A stretch of 19,260 bases of DNA from CAG-217 sp963642245 (lineage in GTDB: Bacteria > Bacillota > Clostridia > Oscillospirales > Acutalibacteraceae): positions 1 to 19,260 of the forward strand of contig CAVIFY010000042.1 of the NCBI GenBank assembly GCA_963642245.1. The letters are read 5' to 3'. The position numbers and the translations under genes are program-made. The notes below the pieces were generated by a model. The model was not told the DNA's origin and ran no database searches. It was given only the letters and a program-made list of their open reading frames with translations. Below are positions 1 to 6,370 of this stretch, one piece after another (position 1 is the stretch's first letter; every line of letters begins with the position of its first letter).

Positions 1-175
1 AATCCCTCAGTCACTTCGTGACAGCTCCCTTTACAAGGGAGCCTAAGGTATTGTAACCGATTTGCCTCCCTTGTAAAGGGTGACTCCCCGCAGTGCGGGG
101 AGATGTCGCGCAGCGACAGAGGGGACGGGCACCGGTTAGGTGGTGGCAACGCCGTTAGGCGTTGACGGAGGGATT
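1..175. repeat. Composite palindromic intergenic repeat (two to three modules)
   Basis: Positions 1-43 hold a reverse-oriented unit (starts AATCCCTCAG, ends CAAGGGAGCC). Positions 63-126 hold a forward unit beginning GCCTCCCTTGTAAAGGG, and 138-175 hold a forward tail that ends GACGGAGGGATT. Each unit has a terminal CTCCCTT/AAGGGAG palindrome, a variable central hairpin (for example CAACGCC/GGCGTTG at 147-163) and a conserved GAGGGATT end. Related units occur near 5719, 8206, 8272, 9644 and 19175. The middle unit carries two extra hairpins (CTCCCCGC/GCGGGGAG and TGTCGCG/CGCGACA), so this copy looks composite. No protein-coding gene is supported in 1-326. Confidence 0.8.
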
Positions 176-263
176 GGCAATTCAAAGCCCCCCTGCCCTA
201 CAAAAAATCATCTTTTTTTCCCCCCTATAAATCCACACTCCCCACACCGTCTCACTTCCACCC

Positions 264-291
264 TTGATTATTCCGCAAAAGATGGTATAAT
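264..291 (+). promoter_or_regulatory. Promoter of azlCD
   Basis: A TTGATT -35 box (264-269) and a perfect TATAAT -10 box (286-291) are 16 bp apart. Transcription would start near 298. The start region carries an imperfect inverted repeat (GTGCACA at 296-302 and TGTACAC at 309-315), which could be an operator or a short leader hairpin. Confidence 0.75.
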
Positions 292-326
292 CGTGGTGCA
301 CAATTTTTGTACACGGAGAGGGAATT

Positions 327-1043
327 ATGGAATATAACAAAAGCGCGACCCTGCGCTTTGCGTTCAAGCAATCGCTGCCGGTGCTGTTCGGCTACCTGTT
401 TTTAGGCGCAGCGTTTGGCATTATGCTGTTTAAGGCCGGCTACAACTGGGTGTGGGCGGCGCTGATCTCGCTGCTGGTGTATGCCGGGTCCGGCCAGTTC
501 CTGCTGGTGTCGCTGATCTCCTCCGGCGCCGGGCTGGCCACCACCGCGCTGATGACGCTGTTTATCAACACCCGCCATATGTTCTACGGCCTGTCTTATA
601 TTGAAAAGTTCAAGGCCGGCGGTTGGCGCTATCCTTTTATGATCTTTACTTTAACGGACGAAACCTACTCGGTAAACGCCTCCATTTTGTCCGTGCCGGA
701 CGGGGTGGACGAGCCGCGGGCGCGCTTTCTCATCGGCGAGTTTGACCACCTGTACTGGATCATCGGCTCCGTGCTGGGCTCACTGCTCAGCGCCGCCCTG
801 CCTATTGACTTTACCGGCATTGACTTCTCCATGACCGCCCTGTTTGTGGTAATCTTTATTGACCTGATCCGCAACCAAAAGGGCCGCGCCGGGCTGATCG
901 GCGCCCTGGGACTGTGCTCCGGTATTCTGTGCCTGCTGATCTTTGGGGCAGACAAGTTTCTGCTCCCCTCCCTGGTGCTCACCGTGGCGGTGCTGTCCGC
1001 CGGACGCCCCTTCTTTGACCCGGAACGGAGGGCTGCAAAATGA
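327..1043 (+). CDS. azlC: AzlC family branched-chain amino acid exporter, large subunit
   Basis: This 238-residue integral membrane protein has the usual AzlC length and many hydrophobic helices. Family-typical stretches are visible: YAGSGQF near residues 52-58 and NTRHMFYGLS near 81-90. AzlC works with the small AzlD subunit in the cytoplasmic membrane to export branched-chain amino acids and their analogues; this is family knowledge, and the substrate here is inferred. The ATG at 327 is preceded by a GGAGAGGG ribosome binding site. The stop overlaps the azlD start (ATGA at 1040-1043), showing translational coupling. In Bacillus the azl operon also has an Lrp-like azlB gene; none is present here. 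Confidence 0.93.
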   Translation: MEYNKSATLRFAFKQSLPVLFGYLFLGAAFGIMLFKAGYNWVWAALISLLVYAGSGQFLLVSLISSGAGLATTALMTLFINTRHMFYGLSYIEKFKAGGWRYPFMIFTLTDETYSVNASILSVPDGVDEPRARFLIGEFDHLYWIIGSVLGSLLSAALPIDFTGIDFSMTALFVVIFIDLIRNQKGRAGLIGALGLCSGILCLLIFGADKFLLPSLVLTVAVLSAGRPFFDPERRAAK

Positions 1044-1369
1044 CCAACACCCACTTGCTGATTATGGTGCTGGTGGCCGCCGCCTGTACCTTTGCCACCC
1101 GGCTGTTCCCCTTTGCCCTGTTTGGGGGCAAAAAGCAGGTGCCCAAGTTCGTCCAGTACCTGGGCAATGTGCTGCCGGTAGCCATTCTGGGCATTCTCAT
1201 CGTCTATTGTCTGAAGGACTTTGAGCAGGGCAATGTGAACTATATTGTGCCCCAGTTGATCGCCGTGGCGCTCACCGCCGGGGTGCACCTGTGGCGCAAA
1301 AACACCCTCCTGAGCATTGCCGTGGGCACCATCGGCTATATGCTCCTGATCCACTTTGTGTTTGTGTGA
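1040..1369 (+). CDS. azlD: AzlD family branched-chain amino acid exporter, small subunit
   Basis: This 109-residue hydrophobic protein has about four predicted membrane segments and immediately follows azlC with a 4-bp overlap. The early ATRLFPFALF stretch (near residues 14-23) and the PVAILGILIVYCL segment are typical of AzlD/DUF4298-like small exporter subunits. It should form the membrane complex with AzlC. The coupled start at 1040 is favoured by the overlap and by the GGAGGG just upstream (1025-1030). A strong intrinsic terminator follows 20 bp after the stop, so the operon has only these two genes. Confidence 0.92.
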   Translation: MTNTHLLIMVLVAAACTFATRLFPFALFGGKKQVPKFVQYLGNVLPVAILGILIVYCLKDFEQGNVNYIVPQLIAVALTAGVHLWRKNTLLSIAVGTIGYMLLIHFVFV

Positions 1370-1385
1370 CCCAAACAGAAAACAC

Positions 1386-1421
1386 AAAAATGACCGCACC
1401 GGTATGGTGCGGTCATTTTTT
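1386..1421 (+). terminator. Intrinsic terminator of azlCD
   Basis: A 10-bp perfect stem (TGACCGCACC at 1391-1400 and GGTGCGGTCA at 1406-1415) encloses the loop GGTAT. It is flanked by an A-run and followed by a T-run, so it may work in both directions. Confidence 0.92.
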
Positions 1422-1439
1422 ATCTCAATAATTTTTTAG

Positions 1440-1468
1440 TTGCAAACGCAGCAGGTTCATGGTACAAT
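1440..1468 (+). promoter_or_regulatory. Promoter of the structured leader and HNH gene
   Basis: TTGCAA (1440-1445) and TACAAT (1463-1468) are separated by exactly 17 bp. Transcription should start near 1475, at the first base of the long inverted repeat. The same box pair, TTGCAA-17-TACAAT, recurs at 18417-18445. Confidence 0.75.
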
Positions 1469-1473
1469 AGCCT

Positions 1474-1630
1474 TGCGACACAAGTGAATATTTTTTCTGC
1501 ATACAGGACATGCTTTTTTTATCTCTCGATAAAAATGCGTGGGATTTTCGCATGCCTTATGCAGAATCACTTGTGTCGCAGCAAACCATGCGTTTTTTGT
1601 GCGTGGCTTTGCTACGCACTTTTTATTTTT
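1474..1630 (+). ncRNA. Structured leader RNA or small RNA upstream of the HNH gene
   Basis: A perfect 14-bp inverted repeat (TGCGACACAAGTGA at 1474-1487 and its complement at 1567-1580) forms the base of a long hairpin. After a one-sided 7-nt bulge the stem continues with TTCTGCAT (1495-1502) pairing with ATGCAGAA (1559-1566). An inner hairpin is possible (ATGCG at 1535-1539 with CGCAT at 1549-1553). A terminator-like hairpin follows at 1599-1619. With the promoter start at about 1475 this gives either a discrete RNA of about 150 nt or an attenuating 5' leader of the HNH gene. I do not recognise a named RNA family. A GTG-initiated 65-codon hydrophobic reading frame crosses the region but has no ribosome binding site. 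Confidence 0.5.
1599..1630 (+). terminator. Intrinsic terminator or attenuator just upstream of the HNH start
   Basis: GTGCGTGGC (1599-1607) pairs over nine positions, one of them G-T, with GCTACGCAC (1611-1619) around a TTT loop. TTTTTATTTTT follows immediately. The HNH ribosome binding site AGGGGGA starts at 1631 and the ATG is at 1645, so the hairpin sits between the promoter and the gene. Confidence 0.75.
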
Positions 1631-1644
1631 AGGGGGATAATTTT

Positions 1645-2595
1645 ATGGAAACTACTGCGTACACCATTTCTTACATTCTAACGATGATTATTTTCTTTGG
1701 GATTCCGATCCTGCTGATCGTTTGGTTGATTTACCAAAGCGTATATTACAAAAGCCAAAAATTTCTATCCATTAAAGAGCGCATTTCCAGCTACACCAAT
1801 GATTGCAATGCGCTAAACGAACATATCGAAACGCTGAAAAATTGCTATTCAGAAATACGGCATATAGACTACGGTCAGGCGACTTTTGTAAACAACAGCA
1901 AATGGAATTACCGTCGCCCAGCGTTCAATGCCCGCAAACAATCCAAATTTGTATATAACTGCTCTCGCCAGGTTTGCAACAATGCACAAAATCAGCCGTT
2001 CAAGTATTTGTGCAAATACTTCAATATTAAGCCGGACGAAAACACTTTGGAAATGTTCGAGTCCGTCTTAAACAAATTTTCCGCCGTTGAGCAAGGTAAG
2101 CAACTACTGGTACAGCAGCGAAATGATATACTCGCACAAATTCAAAATGACATTCCGAAAATCATTATGAAATTTTCGCGCAGACGGCTATTGCGCAATC
2201 TGGGTTTTCAGGACATTGACTTGAGCAACATGTACTTTCCCAAGTACACATTTCAATACACCAGCTCCGGCGGCAACAGTTCTTTTGCCTATGACATTGT
2301 TATGGATATTCCAAATCTGGAGAAATTTGTACAATATCTGTCTGATACCATCAAGTTCAAAAAGTCTGCCGCAGGGCAGCGTGCATTGATGACTCCGGCG
2401 TTGCGTGAATCCATTAAACAGCGTGACCATTATACTTGTCAAAAATGTGGCGTCAGTGTTGAGGAAGAGCCACACTTGCTGCTGGAGATCGACCATATCG
2501 TACCCATCTCAAAAGGCGGCATGACCAGTGTAGACAACTTGCAAACTTTATGCTGGAAATGTAATCGCTCCAAGGGAGCCAGACTGTTAGACTAA
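1645..2595 (+). CDS. Membrane-anchored HNH endonuclease-like protein
   Basis: The protein has 316 residues. Residues 8-30 form one hydrophobic, probably membrane-spanning segment. A charged, partly coiled-coil-like region follows (40-170), then a region of unknown fold (175-240) and a C-terminal HNH domain (about 249-316). The nuclease motif looks complete: a C265-C268 and C303-C306 zinc-knuckle pair, EIDH with D283/H284, N298, and N307 to K310. HNH nucleases of this McrA-like type cut DNA with a divalent metal; the target here is unknown. The ATG at 1645 has an AGGGGGA ribosome binding site. The gene stands alone and is clearly richer in A+T than its neighbours, suggesting acquisition by transfer. 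It has no RuvC part, so it is not IscB-like, and no partner methylase or immunity gene is adjacent. Confidence 0.85.
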   Translation: METTAYTISYILTMIIFFGIPILLIVWLIYQSVYYKSQKFLSIKERISSYTNDCNALNEHIETLKNCYSEIRHIDYGQATFVNNSKWNYRRPAFNARKQSKFVYNCSRQVCNNAQNQPFKYLCKYFNIKPDENTLEMFESVLNKFSAVEQGKQLLVQQRNDILAQIQNDIPKIIMKFSRRRLLRNLGFQDIDLSNMYFPKYTFQYTSSGGNSSFAYDIVMDIPNLEKFVQYLSDTIKFKKSAAGQRALMTPALRESIKQRDHYTCQKCGVSVEEEPHLLLEIDHIVPISKGGMTSVDNLQTLCWKCNRSKGARLLD

Positions 2596-2600
2596 TACCA

Positions 2601-2640
2601 AACACCCCTGAACCAACACTTCGGTTCAGGGGTGTTTTGT
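2601..2640 (+). terminator. Intrinsic terminator after the HNH gene
   Basis: AACACCCCTGAACC (2601-2614) and GGTTCAGGGGTGTT (2623-2636) form a 14-bp perfect stem with an 8-nt loop, followed by TTGTTT. It lies between convergent genes and may also stop the minus-strand two-component operon, although the T-run is poorer in that direction. Confidence 0.88.
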
Positions 2641-2644
2641 TTAT

Positions 2645-3349
2645 TTACACCGTGGCGGGGACAAAGCGGTAGCCGCGGCCCCAGACGGTTTGGATCAGGT
2701 CCAGGTTAGGGTCCAGCTTTTTGAATTTGTCCCGGATCCGGTTCACATGGACGGTGACGGTCGAGGTCTCGCCCAGGCTGTCGTACTGCCAAATGCGGTC
2801 AAACAGCTGCTCCTTGCTAAAGACCGTCTCCGGGTGGTCGGCCAGGAAGTACAATAGTTCAAACTCCTTATTGGTCAGCGCCACCTCCTGCCCCCGGAAC
2901 CAGGCGCGGCAGGCCGCGGAGTCCAGCCGCAGGGCGCCGCTCTCCAGCACCGGCTCCGTCTGGCGGGCAGTGCCGTCGGCGGTGAGCCGCTCATACCGGC
3001 TGATATGGGCCAGCACCCGTGCCACCAACTCGCCGGGGGAAAAGGGCTTGACCACATAGTCGTCCGCCCCTACGCCCAGGCCCTTGATCTTGTCCAGATC
3101 CTCTTTCTTGGCACTGACTAAGATAATGGGCACATTCTGCTCCCGGCGCACAGCCCGGCAGACCTCCAGCCCATCCATACCCGGCAGCATAATATCCAGC
3201 AAGATCAGGTCAAACTTGCCGCCCAGCGCCGTGCGCAGCCCGGTGGGGCCGTCCGCCGCCACCGTTACCTGCAAGCCCGCTGCCTCCAGGTAATCCCGCT
3301 CCAGCCCGGCAATGCGGGGGTCGTCCTCAATGATCAATATCTGCTTCAT
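2645..3349 (-). CDS. OmpR/PhoB-family response regulator
   Basis: The protein has 234 residues from the ATG at 3349; a start three codons upstream (3358) is possible. The receiver domain (1-120) has the acidic pair D9/D10 (IIEDDP), phospho-acceptor D52 in LLDIMLPGMDG, S79 and K101 in VKPFSPGE. A winged-helix DNA-binding domain (about 135-231) ends with the typical WGRGYRFVP. It should be phosphorylated by the kinase encoded just upstream, whose last 23 bp overlap this gene. It is the last gene of the tetR-kinase-regulator operon. Its targets are not evident; no transporter or other effector gene is attached to the operon. Confidence 0.93.
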   Translation of the reverse strand: MKQILIIEDDPRIAGLERDYLEAAGLQVTVAADGPTGLRTALGGKFDLILLDIMLPGMDGLEVCRAVRREQNVPIILVSAKKEDLDKIKGLGVGADDYVVKPFSPGELVARVLAHISRYERLTADGTARQTEPVLESGALRLDSAACRAWFRGQEVALTNKEFELLYFLADHPETVFSKEQLFDRIWQYDSLGETSTVTVHVNRIRDKFKKLDPNLDLIQTVWGRGYRFVPATV

Positions 3350-4871
3350 CTGCAACACGCTCCCTCTTGGGTAACGAAATAAAGATCGACAGCCCCGCGT
3401 CCGTATGGCTGCGGGCCCAAATGGAGCCGCCGTTCTGCTCTACGATCTGTTTACACACCGCCAGCCCCAGGCCGCTGCCCTGGCTCACCTGGCTGCGGGC
3501 CGGGTCCGTGCGGTACATAGCGTCAAAGATCTTGCCCAACTGGTCCTTGGCCACGCCGATACCGTTGTCGGCAAATTCCAGGATCACCACCCGGTCATAG
3601 GCGGTGGCCGTCAGCACCACGCACCCGGGCACACCCGGGCGGGCGTACTTGGCCGCATTGCCCAGGATATTCAAAAACACCCGCTGAAAGGCGTCTGTGT
3701 CGATCTCGATCCGGGTATCTGCCGGGCAGTGATTTTCCAGTTCAAAGGTACAACCCCGGCTCTCCATAAAGGCGGCCAGCTCCGGCGCCGCGTCGTCCAG
3801 CACCGCTTGCAGCTGCACAATGGAGCGGTCATTGCCGGTGCTGCCCAATTCCAGCTTGGACAGGGCCAGCAGGTCGTCGAGAATTTTCTCCGTCTGCACG
3901 GCGGAGTCGTAAATGGTCTGCAAATACCGCTGCTGCTTCTCCGGCGTGTTGGCAATGCCGTCCCGCAGCCCCTCGGCGTAGCCCTTAATGCTGGTAAGCG
4001 GGGTGCGCAGGTCGTGGGCAAAACCGGCGGTCATCTCCCGCCGCAGCTGCTCGCTTTTTTCTCGGCTCTCGATAGACTCTTTCAGCCGCAGGCGCATAGC
4101 GTTAAAGCTCTCCACCGTTTGGCCCAGCTCATTGGTAGAGTCGTAGTCGATCTGATAATCCAGATCGCCGCCGGCAATGGCGTCTGCCCCCCGGGCGATC
4201 TTCTTAATGGGGCGCACAATGGTGCGGCTGGTAAAGAACGAGAACGCTGCCACCGCAGCGGCAAAGATCAGCACAATGGCCAGCACCACCAGCCCGGTAC
4301 GCCCGGCCAGCAGGCGGGACAGGGTGCCCTTGGCAGCCGGTTCCGTTTGGTCCGCCACCGTGTAGTTGGCGCCGGTGAGCACCAGTCGGCAGCGCCGATC
4401 CCCGGCCTGCACATGGCTGACGATCACCAGTCCGTCCTGGCTGAAGTGGTACACATTCTCCTCCGGGTCAAAGTCTACGATCTGCCGGGCGCGTCCCAGC
4501 ACATCCTTGCACCCGGCGGTTTGGTAAAACACCGCGTCGCCCCGGCGAATTTCCAGCACCACGCCCCGCTTTTCCAGCGGTGCGGCGTAGGCGGCAATGT
4601 CCGCCAGCTTTTCCGCGTCCGTGTCCTTGGTGCGCAGCAGCACATCGGACAGGTTACTCACAGCCTGGTTCCAGCCGATCTGATTGACCAGGCTGTAACT
4701 GTCCTCCGTCTGAGCCGTCAGCTGAAAGGCGTTAGAGGTGCTGTGCAGCAGCCCCAGGCACACCAGCGCCACCAGCACCAGCGGTATAGCGATGGCCAGC
4801 ACGGTGGTGAGCACAATGCGGGTGTTGATCTTTAAGTTCTTGGAAGAACGCTTTGGCTTTTTGCCGGGCAT
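3327..4871 (-). CDS. Sensor histidine kinase
   Basis: The protein has 514 residues. A basic N-terminus leads into TM1 (about 19-42), an extracytoplasmic sensor domain (43-190), TM2 (about 192-213), HAMP (about 214-268), HisKA with catalytic H286 in FAHDLRTP, and a HATPase_c domain. In the ATPase domain the N-box NILGNAAKYA (401-410), the G1 box DNGIG (435-439) and the G2 box GSGLGL (465-470) are intact. It is therefore a complete, active-looking membrane kinase. The start is 1 bp after the tetR stop, and the end overlaps the response regulator, so the three genes are translated as one unit. The signal sensed cannot be told from the sequence. Confidence 0.95.
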   Translation of the reverse strand: MPGKKPKRSSKNLKINTRIVLTTVLAIAIPLVLVALVCLGLLHSTSNAFQLTAQTEDSYSLVNQIGWNQAVSNLSDVLLRTKDTDAEKLADIAAYAAPLEKRGVVLEIRRGDAVFYQTAGCKDVLGRARQIVDFDPEENVYHFSQDGLVIVSHVQAGDRRCRLVLTGANYTVADQTEPAAKGTLSRLLAGRTGLVVLAIVLIFAAAVAAFSFFTSRTIVRPIKKIARGADAIAGGDLDYQIDYDSTNELGQTVESFNAMRLRLKESIESREKSEQLRREMTAGFAHDLRTPLTSIKGYAEGLRDGIANTPEKQQRYLQTIYDSAVQTEKILDDLLALSKLELGSTGNDRSIVQLQAVLDDAAPELAAFMESRGCTFELENHCPADTRIEIDTDAFQRVFLNILGNAAKYARPGVPGCVVLTATAYDRVVILEFADNGIGVAKDQLGKIFDAMYRTDPARSQVSQGSGLGLAVCKQIVEQNGGSIWARSHTDAGLSIFISLPKRERVADEADIDH

Positions 4872-4872
4872 A

Positions 4873-5517
4873 TCAGTGGCTCTCCCGGGGGATCCGCCCG
4901 TGCTTTACATCCTTGCTGTGGCGAATGATCTCCAAAATAGAGCCCAGATGGATCCGGGCAAAATTGTACGCCTCGGTCTGTACATCCATATCGTCATGGG
5001 TCACCCAGTAGCGAATGACCCCTTTCATACCGGTAATAATATATTCAATGCTCAGGTCGCTGATCCCCTCAATATCCCCTTTGATCAGATCCAGCGCCGT
5101 GCGAATGGTCTTTTCGATCTTCTCGGAAAAGACCACGGTGCCCGGGTCCGTCAGCAGCAGCCGATACAGATCCCGGTCCTCGTCGATCACCCGCTGAATG
5201 CTGATGAGCAGCATAGCGGTGCAGTCAATGGTAAAGTCCAGATTTTTCACTTTCAGCAGGTCTTTGCTCACCCGCAGATACACCTTGCGCATCAGCTCGT
5301 TGCTGATCTTGTTGAGCAGATCGAACTTGTCCTCATAATGCAAATAAAAGGTGTTGCGGCTGATCAGCGCCCGGTCGGTAATATCCTTGACCGTAACGGA
5401 ATCGAATCCTTTTTCGTCGATCAGCTCAAAAAAGGCGTCCCGAATGGACTTTTTGGTGCGCCGAATACGCAGGTCTGTTTTTTCCTCCGGCTTGTTCCCG
5501 GAAATCCGCTTGGACAT
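4873..5517 (-). CDS. TetR/AcrR-family transcriptional regulator
   Basis: The protein has 214 residues. The N-terminal helix-turn-helix is clear at about 18-65 (RRTKKSIRDAFFELI, then VTVKDITDRALISRNTFYLHY). The C-terminal helical domain resembles the TetR_C group seen in DhaS-like regulators of Firmicutes. It is the first gene of an operon with a histidine kinase and a response regulator, an unusual combination that joins one-component and two-component control. Two inverted repeats in its own promoter region (5553-5587 and 5589-5606) suggest autoregulation. The ATG at 5517 follows an AAAGGGG ribosome binding site (5524-5530). Confidence 0.9.
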   Translation of the reverse strand: MSKRISGNKPEEKTDLRIRRTKKSIRDAFFELIDEKGFDSVTVKDITDRALISRNTFYLHYEDKFDLLNKISNELMRKVYLRVSKDLLKVKNLDFTIDCTAMLLISIQRVIDEDRDLYRLLLTDPGTVVFSEKIEKTIRTALDLIKGDIEGISDLSIEYIITGMKGVIRYWVTHDDMDVQTEAYNFARIHLGSILEIIRHSKDVKHGRIPRESH

Positions 5518-5552
5518 ACGATACCCCTTTTCGCACCCGCAGCACGGCGGGC

Positions 5553-5606
5553 GTGTTCGTTATGATACAGTGCTAAATAACTAACACCTGTACTTATAAC
5601 TGTACA
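5553..5606 (-). promoter_or_regulatory. Two inverted repeats at the tetR operon promoter (putative TetR operators)
   Basis: The first repeat has 11-bp arms with one mismatch (GTGTTCGTTAT at 5553-5563 and ATAACTAACAC at 5577-5587, 13-bp spacer) and lies just downstream of the predicted start. The second is TGTAC-N8-GTACA at 5589-5606 and overlaps the -10 box. Both positions suit repression. Confidence 0.5.
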
Positions 5607-5627
5607 CGAAAACCAAAACAATGTCAA
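5599..5627 (-). promoter_or_regulatory. Promoter of the tetR-kinase-regulator operon
   Basis: On the minus strand, a perfect TTGACA (5627-5622) and TACAGT (5604-5599) are separated by 17 bp, upstream of the tetR start at 5517. Confidence 0.75.
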
Positions 5628-5667
5628 TAAACCGCCCCCATTTTCCCGTTTTTGGCATTTTTTGCAG

Positions 5668-5701
5668 AAAAAAGCACCTGCCTTTGTTAACAGACAGGTG
5701 C
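5668..5701 (-). terminator. Intrinsic terminator downstream of the PqqD-like gene
   Basis: Read on the minus strand, GCACCTG (5701-5695) pairs with CAGGTGC (5680-5674) and is followed by TTTTTT (5673-5668). It would stop transcripts from the PqqD-like gene before they reach the tetR promoter. Confidence 0.72.
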
Positions 5702-5718
5702 GATATGACAACCTTTTT

Positions 5719-5899
5719 GCCTCCCTTGTAAAGGGAGGTGGATGCGAGCTTGCGAGCAGACGGAGGGATTTCCCATCGCCTCTGGCGCAATCCCCCCTGC
5801 GGCTATGCCGCTTCCCCCCTTTGCAAGGGGGGCATAGAATTTGCAACCTTTCCTTTTGTAAAGGACGGCTCTTCGTAGGGGCGGCAACCTGCCGCCCGC
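5719..5899. repeat. Intergenic repeat cluster
   Basis: A forward unit lies at 5719-5770 (central hairpin TGCGAGC/GCGAGCA, end GACGGAGGGATT). A reverse diverged unit lies at 5789-5832 (C-run and G-run arms around GCGGCTATGCCGC). A fragment with CCTTTTGTAAAGG follows near 5852-5864, and a GTAGGGGCGGC...GCCGCCC hairpin element at 5876-5899. The cluster lies between the PqqD-like gene and its terminator. No gene is supported between 5518 and 5905. Confidence 0.8.
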
Positions 5900-5905
5900 A
5901 ATTTT

Positions 5906-6172
5906 TCATTCCACCAGCAGATCATTCTCCCGCAGCAGCTGGGCAAAATGAGCCACATCGGCAACGGCCCGCTGCCGGTCCACTTCGTACTCGTTCATCA
6001 ATGCCTCTACCACCTGCGCCTGGGTGGTGGGCTGCAAAAAGCAGTTCCAAAGAAAAGCCCCGGTATCGTTCAGGGTAATCATACCGTTAAAATCCGATGC
6101 GGCGGCGCCCACCGGCACAACAATGTTGCTGCCGGCAATATTGCGCATGGCAAAGCCCGGTTTGATCTGCAT
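5906..6172 (-). CDS. PqqD family protein (RRE-fold peptide-binding domain), orphan
   Basis: The 88-residue protein has the PqqD pattern: a short beta N-terminus, MITLNDTGAFLW (31-42), PTTQAQVVEALMNEY (48-62), then DVAHFAQLL (72-80) and a closing NDLLVE. PqqD domains bind leader peptides of ribosomally made peptides and hand them to radical-SAM or other enzymes; that role is family knowledge. No radical-SAM protein, precursor peptide or transporter lies next to it, so its partner is unknown. The ATG at 6172 has an AGGTGA ribosome binding site and its own promoter, so it appears to be a single-gene unit. The length is normal for the family, so it is not a fragment. Confidence 0.82.
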   Translation of the reverse strand: MQIKPGFAMRNIAGSNIVVPVGAAASDFNGMITLNDTGAFLWNCFLQPTTQAQVVEALMNEYEVDRQRAVADVAHFAQLLRENDLLVE

Positions 6173-6206
6173 AAAAAAGTCACCTCAAAGTCATTCTTTT
6201 ACCTAT

Positions 6207-6235
6207 ACTATACTGTATTGGGGCAAAACTTTCAA
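6207..6235 (-). promoter_or_regulatory. Promoter of the PqqD-like gene
   Basis: On the minus strand, TTGAAA (6235-6230) and TATAGT (6212-6207) are spaced by 17 bp. The start would be near 6200, about 28 bp upstream of the ATG. Confidence 0.7.
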
Positions 6236-6288
6236 CAACTTGCTTAAAACATTCTTGCAAATAGCGACATTTTTTTATAGTTTTAGTC

Positions 6289-6321
6289 TTGAAGAGCAGA
6301 AAAAAAATGGTTATAATAACC
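6289..6321 (+). promoter_or_regulatory. Promoter of the NifU-like/GGGtGRT operon, with palindrome over -10
   Basis: TTGAAG (6289-6294), a 17-bp spacer and a perfect TATAAT (6312-6317). The -10 box lies inside a perfect palindrome, GGTTATAATAACC (6309-6321), which could be an operator. The ribosome binding site GGAAGGAG lies at 6355-6362. Confidence 0.78.
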
Positions 6322-6370
6322 TTGGTAATTTTGATAAATTATTAAGTATTGTTGGAAGGAGTAAATCATC

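Noticed and set aside
1..175. Repeat clusters as a CRISPR array
   Set aside because: Units are palindromic, differ in orientation and are scattered; there are no regular spacers or cas genes.
1474..1580. The 14-bp inverted repeat as the ends of a miniature transposon
   Set aside because: No target duplication is seen at the two ends, and the promoter start and following terminator fit an RNA better.
1484..1681. A 65-codon hydrophobic reading frame in the HNH leader, possible leader peptide or toxin
   Set aside because: Starts with GTG without a ribosome binding site, inside the long hairpin, and runs into the HNH coding region; more likely the frame is open by chance in AT-rich DNA.
1645..2595. 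HNH gene plus upstream RNA as an IscB/OMEGA (HEARO) system
   Set aside because: The protein has no RuvC or bridge-helix region and carries a membrane segment; only the HNH part is shared.
3405..4835. A 476-codon plus-strand open frame opposite the histidine kinase
   Set aside because: Composition-driven shadow; the minus-strand kinase has all its catalytic motifs, while this frame encodes a His/Gln/Gly-rich sequence with no ribosome binding site.
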